The notes: generated from the letters alone by a model not told the origin. A stretch of 64,000 nt of DNA from UBA9076 sp964418835 (GCA_964418835.1 CAYQNJ010000001.1:124001-188000), one strand, 5' to 3'. Shown: positions 45,613 to 54,607, numbered from the stretch's first letter. Numbers and translations are program-made.

Positions 45613-45638
45613 TTGCAATATATAAATTGTGATATAAT
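45613..45638 (+). promoter_or_regulatory. HU gene promoter
   Basis: TATAAT (45633-45638) preceded by TGA (extended -10), with TTGCAA at 45613-45618 as a close-set -35 (14-base spacer). TGGAGGAA follows before the HU start. Confidence 0.6.
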
Positions 45639-45662
45639 AAATTATATGGAGGAATTAAGAAG

Positions 45663-45950
45663 ATGAGTGAAGTTACAAACAAAAAAGTTTTAGCTGAATT
45701 ATTAGCTGAAGAAACTGGAATGACTAAAAAAGATGCAGCTGCTACATTAGATATAGTATTTGGTTCTATTACAGAAGCACTTACTAAAGGTGGAAAAGTT
45801 GATATTAGTGGTTTTGGAAAATTTGAAGTTAAAGAAAGAGCTGCTCGTACTGGAATTAACCCACAAACTAAAGAACCACTAGAAATCGCAGCTAGTAAAG
45901 TCCCTGGATTCAAAGCAGCTAAAGCATTAAAAGACGCTGTAAATAAATAA
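45663..45950 (+). CDS. hup: DNA-binding protein HU
   Basis: Nucleoid protein of 95 aa. The HU pattern is complete: LAELLAEETGMTKKDAAATLDIVFGSITEALTKGG, KVDISGFGKFEVKERAARTGINPQTKEPLEI and the closing PGFKAAKALKDAVN. GGAGGAA precedes the ATG. It is monocistronic, with its own promoter and terminator, and forms the boundary of the decayed island downstream. Confidence 0.98.
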   Translation: MSEVTNKKVLAELLAEETGMTKKDAAATLDIVFGSITEALTKGGKVDISGFGKFEVKERAARTGINPQTKEPLEIAASKVPGFKAAKALKDAVNK

Positions 45951-45956
45951 AAAACT

Positions 45957-45985
45957 AAACAATCTAGCAATAGATTGTTTCTTTT
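45957..45985 (+). terminator. HU gene terminator
   Basis: A 10-bp perfect stem (45957-45966 with 45971-45980) and 4-base loop are followed by a T-rich run. Confidence 0.85.
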
Positions 45986-46104
45986 AATTATTTAATCAAA
46001 TATAAAATACATAAATGTAATTATTTATTATTATTTTAAATTTATTATTACATAATTATACATTAGAATACATATTAACATATTAAAAAGGGGAGAGTTA
46101 TTAT
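45986..46104. other. Very AT-rich intergenic sequence after HU
   Basis: No gene, hairpin with a T run, or RNA is seen. It probably contains the promoter of the decayed lipoprotein gene. Confidence 0.5.
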
Positions 46105-46820
46105 TTGAAAAAGATAGTTATATTATTTTGTTTAATATTAATTCTGTTAGTATGTAATAGTAATGAAACCCTTTAAAACAAAATTATTTATTATATAATT
46201 TTAAATCAATTAATAAAAACAAGAATATACATTTTATAATATATCTAAAGATAGATCTATAAAGAAAGCAAATGAAATTTTCAATGATTTAATTACTAAT
46301 ATTAAGCAAATTGATAATAGAATATTTATATATGGAAAAGATGAAATATATGAATTATATATTAACAACAATGAATTTAGAGATAGAAAGGCAAAAATAT
46401 AATATTGAGTTAATAAAAGTATTTGAAGATAAATTGAATATATCAAATCCTAATAATAATTCAATTAAAAATATAGATATAAACGGCAAATCAATAAAAG
46501 ATATACAGTTTAAAGAACCAGGTAAACTAAATATAAAGAATGATAATTTGTTATATGTTTCACATTGTTATGTTTATGATATTAATAATGAATCATATTA
46601 TTATTACAATGATATTATGAAATAAATATTAACAGAAAATAGTGATATATATGAATTTGATACAGCATTATATATGGATAATTTAATTCTTATAACTAAA
46701 TTTTATAATAGTAATATTTGTAATATATATAATGGCACTAGTTCAATGAAAATTAACAATTGCACTTGCTATAGACTGAATGAAAAAAGTACCATAAATG
46801 AATATAGAAGAACAGATTAA
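46105..46820 (+). pseudogene. Decayed lipoprotein gene
   Basis: A TTG start 8 bases after GGGGAGAG opens a lipoprotein signal (MKKIVILFCLILILL, lipobox-like LLVC at C17) that stops after 23 codons at 46174-46176. Coding-like sequence continues out of frame (about 46246-46401: ISKDRSIKKANEIFNDL and IYGKDEIYELYINNN). It shifts again into a frame from about 46400 (YNIELIKVFEDKLNIS to YYYYNDIMK), then meets TAA at 46623-46625 and continues in the same frame (ILTENSDIYEFDTALYMDN) to 46820. At least two frame changes and one nonsense codon mark a dead gene. I do not recognise the family. Confidence 0.6.
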
Positions 46821-47028
46821 AGTGTTTTTCTTTAGGCAAAATATAATTGTTTATAAACTTGAAAGAAAGGTTGGAATAAAACTACAAAATTTCAACACAA
46901 AATTACAAATAGGAAGTTTAACTGCAGGAGAATTAAAAGAAGTAGCAAATACTGTTGGATGTAATTTTGAACGATATTTTGTATTAGCGAATGGAGACAG
47001 AGTTGAAATTTGGTTATTTAGAGAATAA
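46798..47028 (+). CDS. Small HTH-like protein, probably cryptic
   Basis: 76-aa frame whose layout (IEEQIKVFFFRQN, LERKVGIKLQNFNTKL, LTAGELKEVANTVGCNFERYFVLANGDRVEIW) resembles small XRE-type helix-turn-helix proteins of mobile elements, in particular the ELKEVANTVGC end motif. No ribosome binding site is visible and it overlaps the lipoprotein pseudogene by 23 bases, so it may not be expressed. The frame continues past its TAA into the regulator fragment that follows. Confidence 0.4.
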   Translation: MNIEEQIKVFFFRQNIIVYKLERKVGIKLQNFNTKLQIGSLTAGELKEVANTVGCNFERYFVLANGDRVEIWLFRE

Positions 47029-47060
47029 GCTTCAAAAATAGTAGGTATAACTATTATTGA

Positions 47061-47115
47061 TAATGATGTTTTGAAAACGCTTGAACTAATGAATAAAGAT
47101 GAGATATTTACAAAT
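47061..47115 (+). repeat. 55-bp direct repeat, left copy at gap edge
   Basis: Identical over 55 bases to 47216-47270 on the other side of the N run. It ends exactly at the gap. Confidence 0.95.
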
Positions 47116-47215
47116 NNNNNNNNNNNNNNNNNNNNNNNNNNNNNNNNNNNNNNNNNNNNNNNNNNNNNNNNNNNNNNNNNNNNNNNNNNNNNNNNNNNNN
47201 NNNNNNNNNNNNNNN
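47116..47215. other. Assembly gap of 100 N
   Basis: Exactly 100 N, the usual placeholder for a scaffold join of unknown size. Both flanks end in the same 55-bp sequence, so the real sequence may simply be continuous or may contain a tandem repeat. Confidence 0.98.
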
Positions 47216-47270
47216 TAATGATGTTTTGAAAACGCTTGAACTAATGAATAAAGATGAGATATTTACAAAT
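47216..47270 (+). repeat. 55-bp direct repeat, right copy at gap edge
   Basis: Exact copy of 47061-47115, starting on the first base after the N run. Confidence 0.95.
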
Positions 47271-47336
47271 GCAGGATCCTTACTTGCAGATGAAAATAAA
47301 TTTATTATTGATATTGTCCGTTTTGGTACAAATTAA

Positions 47337-47572
47337 AACACTATATTGAGCAGAAAACAAAGTAAAAGAGCAAAACAACACAGTTTAAGGCTTTTTCACG
47401 TTACTTTAATGATATCAAAGATTTAATTTGATATCCACAGTTTGATAGAATAATAACAAGAAGGGCTATCATGGTAGTATACATGGTGAATGGTGGATAC
47501 CGATGATAACAGATAATAATTTATAATAGTTTTACGGAATATATTTTCAATTAATATAAAGGAGGAAAAATT
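47337..47572. other. Non-coding stretch with a 9-bp dyad
   Basis: No credible gene. A perfect inverted repeat pairs 47411-47419 with 47427-47435 around a 7-base loop. No T run follows, so it is not an obvious terminator. Confidence 0.5.
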
Positions 47573-47602
47573 ATGAAGAAATTATTCCAATTAAAGATGT
47601 AA
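47573..47602 (+). pseudogene. Nine-codon ORF behind a strong ribosome binding site (gene remnant or leader peptide)
   Basis: AAAGGAGG (47559-47566 area) is correctly placed before an ATG that opens MKKLFQLKM and stops at 47600-47602. In another frame (47575-47634) the same DNA reads EEIIPIKDVKNCLIIYTKY, faintly like the IPIKD-KNGIII motif of conjugative VirB4-like ATPases. A frameshifted remnant is the simplest reading; a leader peptide is possible because a hairpin follows at 47721. Confidence 0.3.
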
Positions 47603-47720
47603 AAAATTGTTTAATTATATATACAAAGTACTAAATCAATTAGGAGTATAATTATTTATAAAAAAACGTAGAGATATTTAAGTTAATTATACTGAAATTA
47701 AAAGACGATATATAGTTATA

Positions 47721-47756
47721 AAAGAAGCATTTAAAGATTAAAATGCTTCTTTTATT
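47721..47756 (+). terminator. Intrinsic terminator at the end of the decayed island
   Basis: A 12-bp perfect stem (47721-47732 with 47741-47752), 8-base loop and T run. No intact + strand gene precedes it, so it is a relic of a lost transcription unit. Confidence 0.75.
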
Positions 47757-47789
47757 ATGAATCATATTGGTATTATTGAAATATATAAT

Positions 47790-47819
47790 ATATTCGCATA
47801 ATGTATATTATACGAATAT
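47790..47819 (-). terminator. Dyad downstream of deoB, possible weak terminator
   Basis: 13-base arms (47790-47802 with 47807-47819) with one mismatch and a 4-base loop lie 27 bases beyond the deoB stop. The T run is poor. Confidence 0.4.
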
Positions 47820-47846
47820 TTTAAGTAAGTTTTTAATGAGTATATA

Positions 47847-49028
47847 TTACTTTAAGTATCCTATTAATGATTCACCATATTTTGGTAATTTAACCTTAAA
47901 GTTATCTGCTATAGTTGCTCCAGCATCTGCAAATGTTTTTGCATTTCTAAGAAGGCCAGTTCCTTTCATTGATTTAGAATACAAGAATAGAGGAACAAGC
48001 TCTCTTGTATGGTCTGTCCCCTTCCAAGTAGGATCATTTCCATGGTCTGCTGTAATCATAATTAAATCATCATCTTTTGCTTTATTTAATAATTTTCCTA
48101 ATAGAACATCAAAATCTTCTAATTCTTTTTTATAGCCCTCACTGTTTCTTCTATGCCCCCATTTTGCGTCAAAATCAACTAAATTAACAAAACATAATCC
48201 GTTAAAGTCTTTATCAGCAATTTCTAGGGTTTGTTCCATACCATGAATACTAGATTGAGATTTATGTGCTTCTGTAATACCTTTGTCCACAAATATATCC
48301 GCAATCTTACCAACACTTATAACATCAAATCCAGAATCCTTTAATTCATCTAAAACTGTTCTATCAAATGGTTCTAAAGCCAAATCATGTCTATTAGGAG
48401 TTCTTGCAAATTCTCCTTTTTTATTGCCTAAGAAAGGTCTTGCAATTATTCTTCCTACCTTCCATTCTGGTTTCATTGTTATATCTCTTGCTATGTCACA
48501 ACATCTTAATAATTCTTCTAAACCAAATGTTTCTTCATGAGCTGCAATTTGTAATACAGAATCTGCAGAAGTATATACAATCATTTCACCAGTTTGCATA
48601 TGTCTTTCACCAAGTTCATCTAGAATTTCTGTACCACTTGCTGCTTTATTCCCTATAACTTTGTGTCCCGTTTTTTCTTCTAACTCATTAATTAGTTCTT
48701 TAGGGAAACCAGTATCAGTAAATGTAATAAATGGTTCATCTATATATAATCCCATCAATTCCCAATGACCGGTCATTGTATCTTTACCAACACTACTTTC
48801 TTCCATTTTTAAAAAGTAACCCTTTGTATTTGATATTGGATCAATACCTTTAATATTGTGTAGATTACCAGCTCCTAGTTTTTGTAAATTAGGCATAAAA
48901 ATGCCTCCAGTTGCTCTAGCTAGATTACCAATTGTATCTGCCCCTTCATCATTAAATTTATATGAATCTGGTGCTGAACCAAATCCACACGAATCTACTA
49001 CAATTGTAAATATTCTATTAAATTTCAT
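47847..49028 (-). CDS. deoB: Phosphopentomutase
   Basis: Interconverts ribose- and deoxyribose-1-phosphate and 5-phosphate in nucleoside salvage. The 393-aa alkaline-phosphatase-fold protein has VVDSCGFGSAPDSYKFNDEGADTIGNLA, GKDTMTGHWEL, TGHKVIGNKAASGTEILDELG, CFVNLVDFDAKWGHRRN and ITADHGNDPTWKGTDHTRE, covering the metal ligands. The start at 49028 is 6 bases from AAGGAG; another ATG lies directly upstream. It overlaps the recombinase gene by 11 bases. Nucleoside phosphorylase genes are not nearby. Confidence 0.96.
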   Translation of the reverse strand: MKFNRIFTIVVDSCGFGSAPDSYKFNDEGADTIGNLARATGGIFMPNLQKLGAGNLHNIKGIDPISNTKGYFLKMEESSVGKDTMTGHWELMGLYIDEPFITFTDTGFPKELINELEEKTGHKVIGNKAASGTEILDELGERHMQTGEMIVYTSADSVLQIAAHEETFGLEELLRCCDIARDITMKPEWKVGRIIARPFLGNKKGEFARTPNRHDLALEPFDRTVLDELKDSGFDVISVGKIADIFVDKGITEAHKSQSSIHGMEQTLEIADKDFNGLCFVNLVDFDAKWGHRRNSEGYKKELEDFDVLLGKLLNKAKDDDLIMITADHGNDPTWKGTDHTRELVPLFLYSKSMKGTGLLRNAKTFADAGATIADNFKVKLPKYGESLIGYLK

Positions 49029-49920
49029 CATCTTCTCCTTCAAACTCAGGAAAGTAACTATCATAACTTTCTTTTAATCTTTCCTTTTGTACATGCGTAT
49101 ATATTTCTGTAGTTCTGATATCACTATGTCCTAATAACTCTTGAATAGTTCTTAAATCAGCTCCTCCATCTAGTAGATGTGTTGCAAAACTATGTCTAAG
49201 TTTATGAGGTGTTATAGTCTTAGTAATCCCTACTTCATTACAAACAAATTTTAACATGCTTTCTATATATTCTGTAGTAATATGTTTCCCAAATCTATTT
49301 ATAAAAAATAAATTTGTTTTCTTACTTAACCATAATGGTCTAACATCATCATAATATTTTTTTATAATACCAACACTATTATCTGGAATAGGTATAATTC
49401 TTTCTTTATTGCCCTTCCCCATCACTCTAATAATTTTTTGTTCTAAATTAACTTGGCTAACGATAATTTTAGTACACTCACTTACTCTTAAACCACAACA
49501 ATATATAAGTTCCAACATTGCATGATTCAATATATCTTCATTACTATTTGTGAAATAAGACATAATTTTATCAACTTCGTCAATAGTCGCAAATACTGGT
49601 AGTCGTTTTCTTTTATTTTTTACTTCAATATTTAAAGAAGGATCTTTTAAATCATATTTAAAAGATAAAAACCTATGAAATGATCTTATTGAAGAACTTA
49701 ACCTAGATATAGATGAACTAGCTTTAAATGTAGATTGATTTTTAATAAACTCATTTATCATGCTAAATTTAACTTCTTCAACATCATCAATTCCTTCACT
49801 ACTTAAAAATCCAAGATATTTCTCTAAATCAATTTTATAATTTTTAATTGTTAGTTCACTCTTAGATTCATTAATTGTTAGATTTACTAGATATTCTTTT
49901 AAAAGTCTTTCTAATTTCAT
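49018..49920 (-). CDS. Tyrosine recombinase, XerC/XerD-like
   Basis: Site-specific recombinase of 300 aa, the right length for a Xer protein that resolves chromosome dimers at dif. The SAM-like core-binding domain (residues 1-90) is followed by the catalytic domain with Arg in CCGLRVSECTKI, HKLRHSFATHL, GHSDIRTTEIYTH and nucleophile Y274. The operon position next to deoB, as for B. subtilis xerD-drm, supports XerD. Confidence 0.9.
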   Translation of the reverse strand: MKLERLLKEYLVNLTINESKSELTIKNYKIDLEKYLGFLSSEGIDDVEEVKFSMINEFIKNQSTFKASSSISRLSSSIRSFHRFLSFKYDLKDPSLNIEVKNKRKRLPVFATIDEVDKIMSYFTNSNEDILNHAMLELIYCCGLRVSECTKIIVSQVNLEQKIIRVMGKGNKERIIPIPDNSVGIIKKYYDDVRPLWLSKKTNLFFINRFGKHITTEYIESMLKFVCNEVGITKTITPHKLRHSFATHLLDGGADLRTIQELLGHSDIRTTEIYTHVQKERLKESYDSYFPEFEGEDDEI

Positions 49921-49921
49921 T

Positions 49922-51088
49922 CTATTCCTTCTTTTTTAATATATCGCTTGCTCTTTTTAAATTTCCATTAATAAGTATATTATTTAGGTTATTTAATACC
50001 TGTTCAGTTTCATCAAATACATTTGTCTCAAATAAATTTAATTGAGGCATATATTCTCTAGCATCTATTAATCTACTTAACCCTATACCTAATAGTCTAA
50101 TAGGCTGTTCATCCCAATTTAAATCAAATAAATCCATTGTATTTTCAAATATATCATTATGATAGTATATTGGTTTTTCTAACTTTTTTGATCTTACAAT
50201 TTGATTAAAATCATATAGTTTAATAGTTATATATATTACATATCCAATTTTAGATTCTTCTTTTAGTCTTCTTGATAAAGATCTAGATAATGATAAAAAA
50301 ACACCCTTTATTTCATCATAATCACTTATATCTTCTAACAAGGTGGTAGATTGAGAAATTGACTTAACTTCATAATCTGTAATAATTTCTGAATCATCTC
50401 TACCATGGGCACGTAGTAATATCTTATCTAAATTGTTTTTAAATATTGGTAATAGTTTATTTTTATCATTAAAATTTGCTAAATCACCAATAGTATTAAT
50501 ACCAATATCTTTTAACATAGGAATTGTTTTATTCCCTACCCCTCTCATCTTATCAATTGAAAGAGGCCATAATTTAACTGGAACTTCTTGTAGCCTTAAA
50601 ACCGTTATACCCATAGGTTTTTTTAATTCACTTGCCATCTTTGCTAAAAACTTATTAGGTGCCACCCCAATAGAACAAGGTATTTTAAGTTCATTATATA
50701 TTTCTTGTTGAAGTTGCCATGCTAAATCCAATGGCTTTTTATATGTCATTATTATTTCACTAACATCAACATAACATTCATCTATTGATGCTTTCTCAAT
50801 TAATTTACTGTATTTTTTAATAATATTTATAAACTTATTAGACAATTCATCATAAAATTCAAAATGACCATTAACTATAATTAAGTCTTTACACAACTTT
50901 AATGCTTCTTGAGTAGGCATTGCTGAATGTATTCCATAAGCCCTAGCCTCATATGAACAAGTAGATATTACACTTCTTCTAGTTAATCCAGAAACAGCTA
51001 TAGGCTTACCTTTTAAACTTGGATCTAATATTAATTCAGCATTAGCATAAAATGCATTTAAATCTATATGAAAAATAACCCTTGCCAT
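49922..51088 (-). CDS. dinB: DNA polymerase IV (DinB)
   Basis: Y-family translesion polymerase of 388 aa. Catalytic motifs are FHIDLNAFYANAE (Asp 7), SYEARAYGIHSAMP and SIDECYVDVS; the thumb has HhH MRGVGNKTIPMLKDIGINTIGDLA and the little finger domain is complete. It sits in a repair operon between recN and the Xer gene. No obvious SOS box was looked for beyond the operon promoter, which lies before nusB. Confidence 0.95.
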   Translation of the reverse strand: MARVIFHIDLNAFYANAELILDPSLKGKPIAVSGLTRRSVISTCSYEARAYGIHSAMPTQEALKLCKDLIIVNGHFEFYDELSNKFINIIKKYSKLIEKASIDECYVDVSEIIMTYKKPLDLAWQLQQEIYNELKIPCSIGVAPNKFLAKMASELKKPMGITVLRLQEVPVKLWPLSIDKMRGVGNKTIPMLKDIGINTIGDLANFNDKNKLLPIFKNNLDKILLRAHGRDDSEIITDYEVKSISQSTTLLEDISDYDEIKGVFLSLSRSLSRRLKEESKIGYVIYITIKLYDFNQIVRSKKLEKPIYYHNDIFENTMDLFDLNWDEQPIRLLGIGLSRLIDAREYMPQLNLFETNVFDETEQVLNNLNNILINGNLKRASDILKKKE

Positions 51089-52732
51089 CTAATTACCTTG
51101 ATTCTTCCTATATAGTTCTTTTGCAGCTTCTAAAGATATATCAGTTGCTTCTCCTGAAGATAATATTGCTAATTCTTTAATCCTAGTATTTTCATCTAAT
51201 AATACAATTTGTGTAGATGTTTTTGAATCATCACTAGATTTGCTTACGTGGTAATGTGAATTTGCACAAGCTGCTACTTGAGCCAAATGTGATATTGAAA
51301 ATACTTGAGCATTATTAGATAAATCTTTCATTTTTTTACCTATAGATGTTGCTACTGGTCCACTAACACCTGTATCAATCTCATCAAAGATAATAGTAGA
51401 AATACCTTGTAGTTTACTAAAAATAACCTTTAAGCCTAGCATTAGCCTAGATAATTCTCCCCCACTAGCAACTTTAGATAAAGGTTTAAGTTCTTCACCC
51501 TTATTCATAGATATTAAAAATTCAATATCATTAATACCATTTTTATTTAAAGCATCAGTTGTAATATTAGTTTTAAATATTGCATTTGGTAACATTAAAT
51601 CTTTAAGGATTTGTTCAATTTCTTTATCTAACAATTTAGACTTTTTTATTCTAATATCACTTAGTTTATTAGCTTCTCTTTTAAAATTATCTAATGCTTT
51701 ATTAACTTTTATATTCATATTATCTAAGTATTCTTGTCTGTTATTTATTATTTCAATCTTATGTAATAACTCCTCTTCATATTTAAGAATACTTTCTATA
51801 CTTCCACCATATTTTCTCTTAAGCCTATTTATTTCAAAAGATCTTTCTTGTAATTCATTTATATCTTGTTCACTAATATCTAACTTATCTACATAGTTTC
51901 TTATACTATTTATAGCTTCATCAACATCATAATAGGCACTTTTAATTACAGTGTTCGCATTTTCAATAATATCTATTTCAAAACTTTGAGTTAATTTGTT
52001 AATTTCAAAAAAATCATCTTGAAAACCACCTTCAAAGATTCCTATTGCTGTATTAAGCTTTTCTAGATTTTTACTAATAGATAAATATTCTTTTTCTTTT
52101 AAGGCAATTATTTCATCTTCCCCTACTATTAAATTAGCTTTATCTATTTCATCTATTTCATAATTATAAAACTCAATGTCATCAGGATTATAAACTTCAT
52201 TTAAAGCATTATCCATTTCATTTTTCAAATTTTTATATTCTTTATATAGTTTAGTAACTTTATCTATTAATTCTTCTTCACCTAAGTAATTATTTAATAA
52301 ATATAAATGATTATTAGATTTAAGAAGATATTGAGTATCATGTTGGCTATGAATATCAATAACATTATCCATTAACTCCTTTACAATAGATAAATTAAAC
52401 ATTCTATGATTAATTTTAATACTACTTTTACCATCAGATTTTAATTCTCTAGTAATGATTACATCTTCACTAATATCAATATCTAAATTTGATAGTATCA
52501 CATCCATATTTTTAATATCAGAAAAATCAAAGACACCCTCTATTATAGAATTAGTTTTCCCTTTTCTAACTAAGTCACCACTAGCTCTTTGACCACAAAG
52601 TAGACTAATTGCATCCACAAAAATAGATTTTCCAGCTCCTGTTTCACCAGTAAATACACTAAAACCATCTTGTAAATCAAGATGAACTTCATCTAATATA
52701 ATAAAATCCTTTATATATAAATATTTAAGCAT
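51089..52732 (-). CDS. recN: DNA repair protein RecN
   Basis: SMC-like ATPase of 547 aa that acts early at double-strand breaks. It has N-terminal LKYLYIKDFIILDEVHLDLQDGFSVFTGETGAGKS, DIHSQHDTQYLL, two coiled-coil arms (about residues 150-360), then SGGELSRLMLGLK and TIIFDEIDTGVSG. The final blocks (QVFSISHLAQVAACA) are intact. Its place after dxs in the nusB operon is conserved; tlyA and argR/ahrC, usually between dxs and recN, are missing. Confidence 0.96.
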   Translation of the reverse strand: MLKYLYIKDFIILDEVHLDLQDGFSVFTGETGAGKSIFVDAISLLCGQRASGDLVRKGKTNSIIEGVFDFSDIKNMDVILSNLDIDISEDVIITRELKSDGKSSIKINHRMFNLSIVKELMDNVIDIHSQHDTQYLLKSNNHLYLLNNYLGEEELIDKVTKLYKEYKNLKNEMDNALNEVYNPDDIEFYNYEIDEIDKANLIVGEDEIIALKEKEYLSISKNLEKLNTAIGIFEGGFQDDFFEINKLTQSFEIDIIENANTVIKSAYYDVDEAINSIRNYVDKLDISEQDINELQERSFEINRLKRKYGGSIESILKYEEELLHKIEIINNRQEYLDNMNIKVNKALDNFKREANKLSDIRIKKSKLLDKEIEQILKDLMLPNAIFKTNITTDALNKNGINDIEFLISMNKGEELKPLSKVASGGELSRLMLGLKVIFSKLQGISTIIFDEIDTGVSGPVATSIGKKMKDLSNNAQVFSISHLAQVAACANSHYHVSKSSDDSKTSTQIVLLDENTRIKELAILSSGEATDISLEAAKELYRKNQGN

Positions 52733-52742
52733 TTATCCTCAC

Positions 52743-54599
52743 TTATATTAAACTTAATAAAACATCAAACAATGAATTAATATCAATACCAACTTCTTTT
52801 CTTAATTGATTAACACTACCAAATGTTACAAACTTATCATCAATACCAAAACGTATTATATCCATATCACTCTTATTATCATTTTTCCACTCTAGAATAG
52901 AGCTTCCTAAACCACCTATTAAAATATCAGTTTCATATACAACAACCTTCATATTCTTGCTTGAAATATATTCTAACATCTTGTTATCTAAAGGCTTAAA
53001 GAACCTACAATTAACTACTGATATTGGTAAGTTATTTACTATAATTTTATTTAAAACTTTATCTACATCCGGTCCATAAGTTAAAACTATTACCTTATTT
53101 TCTTCTTTATCATTAAATATTGTCCAAGTACCAACATCAATCATTTCAAAATTATCATTATTAGGTTCTATTGAACCTCTTGGTATTCTAATTGAAAATG
53201 GATGGTTTTGATTAAAACCAGTATATAAAAGATTATTTGCTTCTTTTGCATCCTTTGGTTGACTCATAACCATGTTTGGTAAACTTCTCATAAAAGAAAT
53301 GTCAAATACTCCATGATGCGTATCACCATCTTCTCCAACTAATCCAGCCCTATCAATACCAAAAACAACAGGTAAATCCATCCTACAAACATCATGATTT
53401 AATTGATCATAACCTCTTTGTAAGAAAGAACTATATATAGATAAAAATGGTTTCTTTTTTGAAAGTGCTAGTGCGGCACTTAAAGTAACCGCATGTTCTT
53501 CAGCGATTCCACAATCAAAACTTCTATCAGGAAATCTTGCAAAGAATTTTTCTAACTTACTTCCAGCTATCATAGCTGGTGTAACTGCAATAATATCTTC
53601 ATCTACTTCAGCAAGTCTATATAAAGCATCACTCATTACTTTTGACCAAGCCACAAGTTTACCATCATTACCAACAAGTGGTTTACCAGTAGATATATTA
53701 AATGGTCCAACACCATGCCATTTACCAACACTATCTTGTTCACAAAATTTATAACCTTTACCCTTTTGAGTTAATACATGTACCACAATAGGTCCTTCAT
53801 GTTTTTTAGCAACTTCAAAAGCCGCCACAAGATCATTGATATTATGTCCATCAACAGGTCCTAAATAATCAATATCAAATTCGCCAAAAATACCTCTATC
53901 AATAACTGATTCTCTTACTGCATTTTTTATACTTCTTAAACCACTTAAAACATTTTTACCTAAACCTGTCTTACTTAGCGTATTTTTCATTTCTTGTTTT
54001 AAGCTAGTATAGCCCTTCTCTGTTCTTAAACGAGCGAATCCTTTAGTCATGGCACCAACATTACTTGAAATAGACATATTATTATCATTAAAAACAATAA
54101 TCATATTCTTCTTTTCACTACCTATTTCATTTAAAGCTTCAAGTGCCATACCACTACCTAAAGCTCCATCACCAATTACAGGTACAACAAAATGATTTTC
54201 TTTATTTAAATCTCTTGCTATAGCCATACCTAATGCCGCACTTAAAGAAGTAGAACTATGACCTGCTTCCCAAACATCATGAACACTCTCAGAAAATTTT
54301 TGATAACCACTCATACCATTATATTGTCTAAGTCTATCAAAATCCTTAATTCTACCCGTCAATATTTTATGTGTATAACATTGATGTCCTACATCAAAAA
54401 ATATTTTATCTTCTGGACTGTTAAAAACCTTGTGTAACGCAATTGTAAGCTCAATAACGCCTAAATTACTCGCAAGATGACCTCCAGTCTTAGAAATAGA
54501 ATTAATTAAAAACTGACGTATTTGAAGCGCTAAAACTTGACACTCCTTATTAGATGTCTTTTTTAAAAATTCTGGATTTTCTATAAGATTTATATCCAC
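52743..54599 (-). CDS. dxs: 1-deoxy-D-xylulose-5-phosphate synthase
   Basis: First enzyme of the MEP isoprenoid pathway, joining pyruvate and glyceraldehyde-3-phosphate with thiamine diphosphate. The 618-aa protein has HLASNLGVIELTIALHKVF, the ThDP motif GDGALGSGMALEALN ending in NDN, SGLRSIKN, DYLGPVDGHN, FDCGIAEEHAVT and AGLVGEDGDTHHG. It precedes recN and follows ispA, coupling precursor synthesis with prenyl chain formation. Confidence 0.97.
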   Translation of the reverse strand: MDINLIENPEFLKKTSNKECQVLALQIRQFLINSISKTGGHLASNLGVIELTIALHKVFNSPEDKIFFDVGHQCYTHKILTGRIKDFDRLRQYNGMSGYQKFSESVHDVWEAGHSSTSLSAALGMAIARDLNKENHFVVPVIGDGALGSGMALEALNEIGSEKKNMIIVFNDNNMSISSNVGAMTKGFARLRTEKGYTSLKQEMKNTLSKTGLGKNVLSGLRSIKNAVRESVIDRGIFGEFDIDYLGPVDGHNINDLVAAFEVAKKHEGPIVVHVLTQKGKGYKFCEQDSVGKWHGVGPFNISTGKPLVGNDGKLVAWSKVMSDALYRLAEVDEDIIAVTPAMIAGSKLEKFFARFPDRSFDCGIAEEHAVTLSAALALSKKKPFLSIYSSFLQRGYDQLNHDVCRMDLPVVFGIDRAGLVGEDGDTHHGVFDISFMRSLPNMVMSQPKDAKEANNLLYTGFNQNHPFSIRIPRGSIEPNNDNFEMIDVGTWTIFNDKEENKVIVLTYGPDVDKVLNKIIVNNLPISVVNCRFFKPLDNKMLEYISSKNMKVVVYETDILIGGLGSSILEWKNDNKSDMDIIRFGIDDKFVTFGSVNQLRKEVGIDINSLFDVLLSLI

Positions 54600-54607
54600 A
54601 AAAAAAC

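Larger units (their letters stand above)
47029..47336 (+). pseudogene. Fragment resembling an AlbA_2/divergent AAA-4 family regulator, interrupted by N gap
   Basis: On both sides of the gap the same frame reads NDVLKTLELMNKDEIFTN, and to the right it continues AGSLLADENKFIIDIVRFG to a TAA at 47334-47336. The block of an FTNAG-like turn, LLADENKF and IDIVRFG resembles the segment after the AlbA_2 domain in Schlafen-like/divergent AAA-4 DNA-binding regulators. Only about 40 residues remain and there is no start codon with a ribosome site, so this is a gene fragment. The family assignment is from memory of the pattern and is tentative. Confidence 0.4.

Noticed and set aside
45578..45970. 130-codon minus-strand frame over the HU gene
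   Set aside because: It is the antisense shadow of a clear HU gene with its own promoter and terminator.
47061..47270. 55-bp repeats as a CRISPR array or transposon ends
   Set aside because: Only two copies, both touching an N gap and lying inside one reading frame; an assembly overlap is simpler.
47790..47819. dif site near the Xer recombinase
   Set aside because: The dyad is long and AT-rich but does not show the typical 11-6-11 dif layout; a weak terminator of deoB is as likely.
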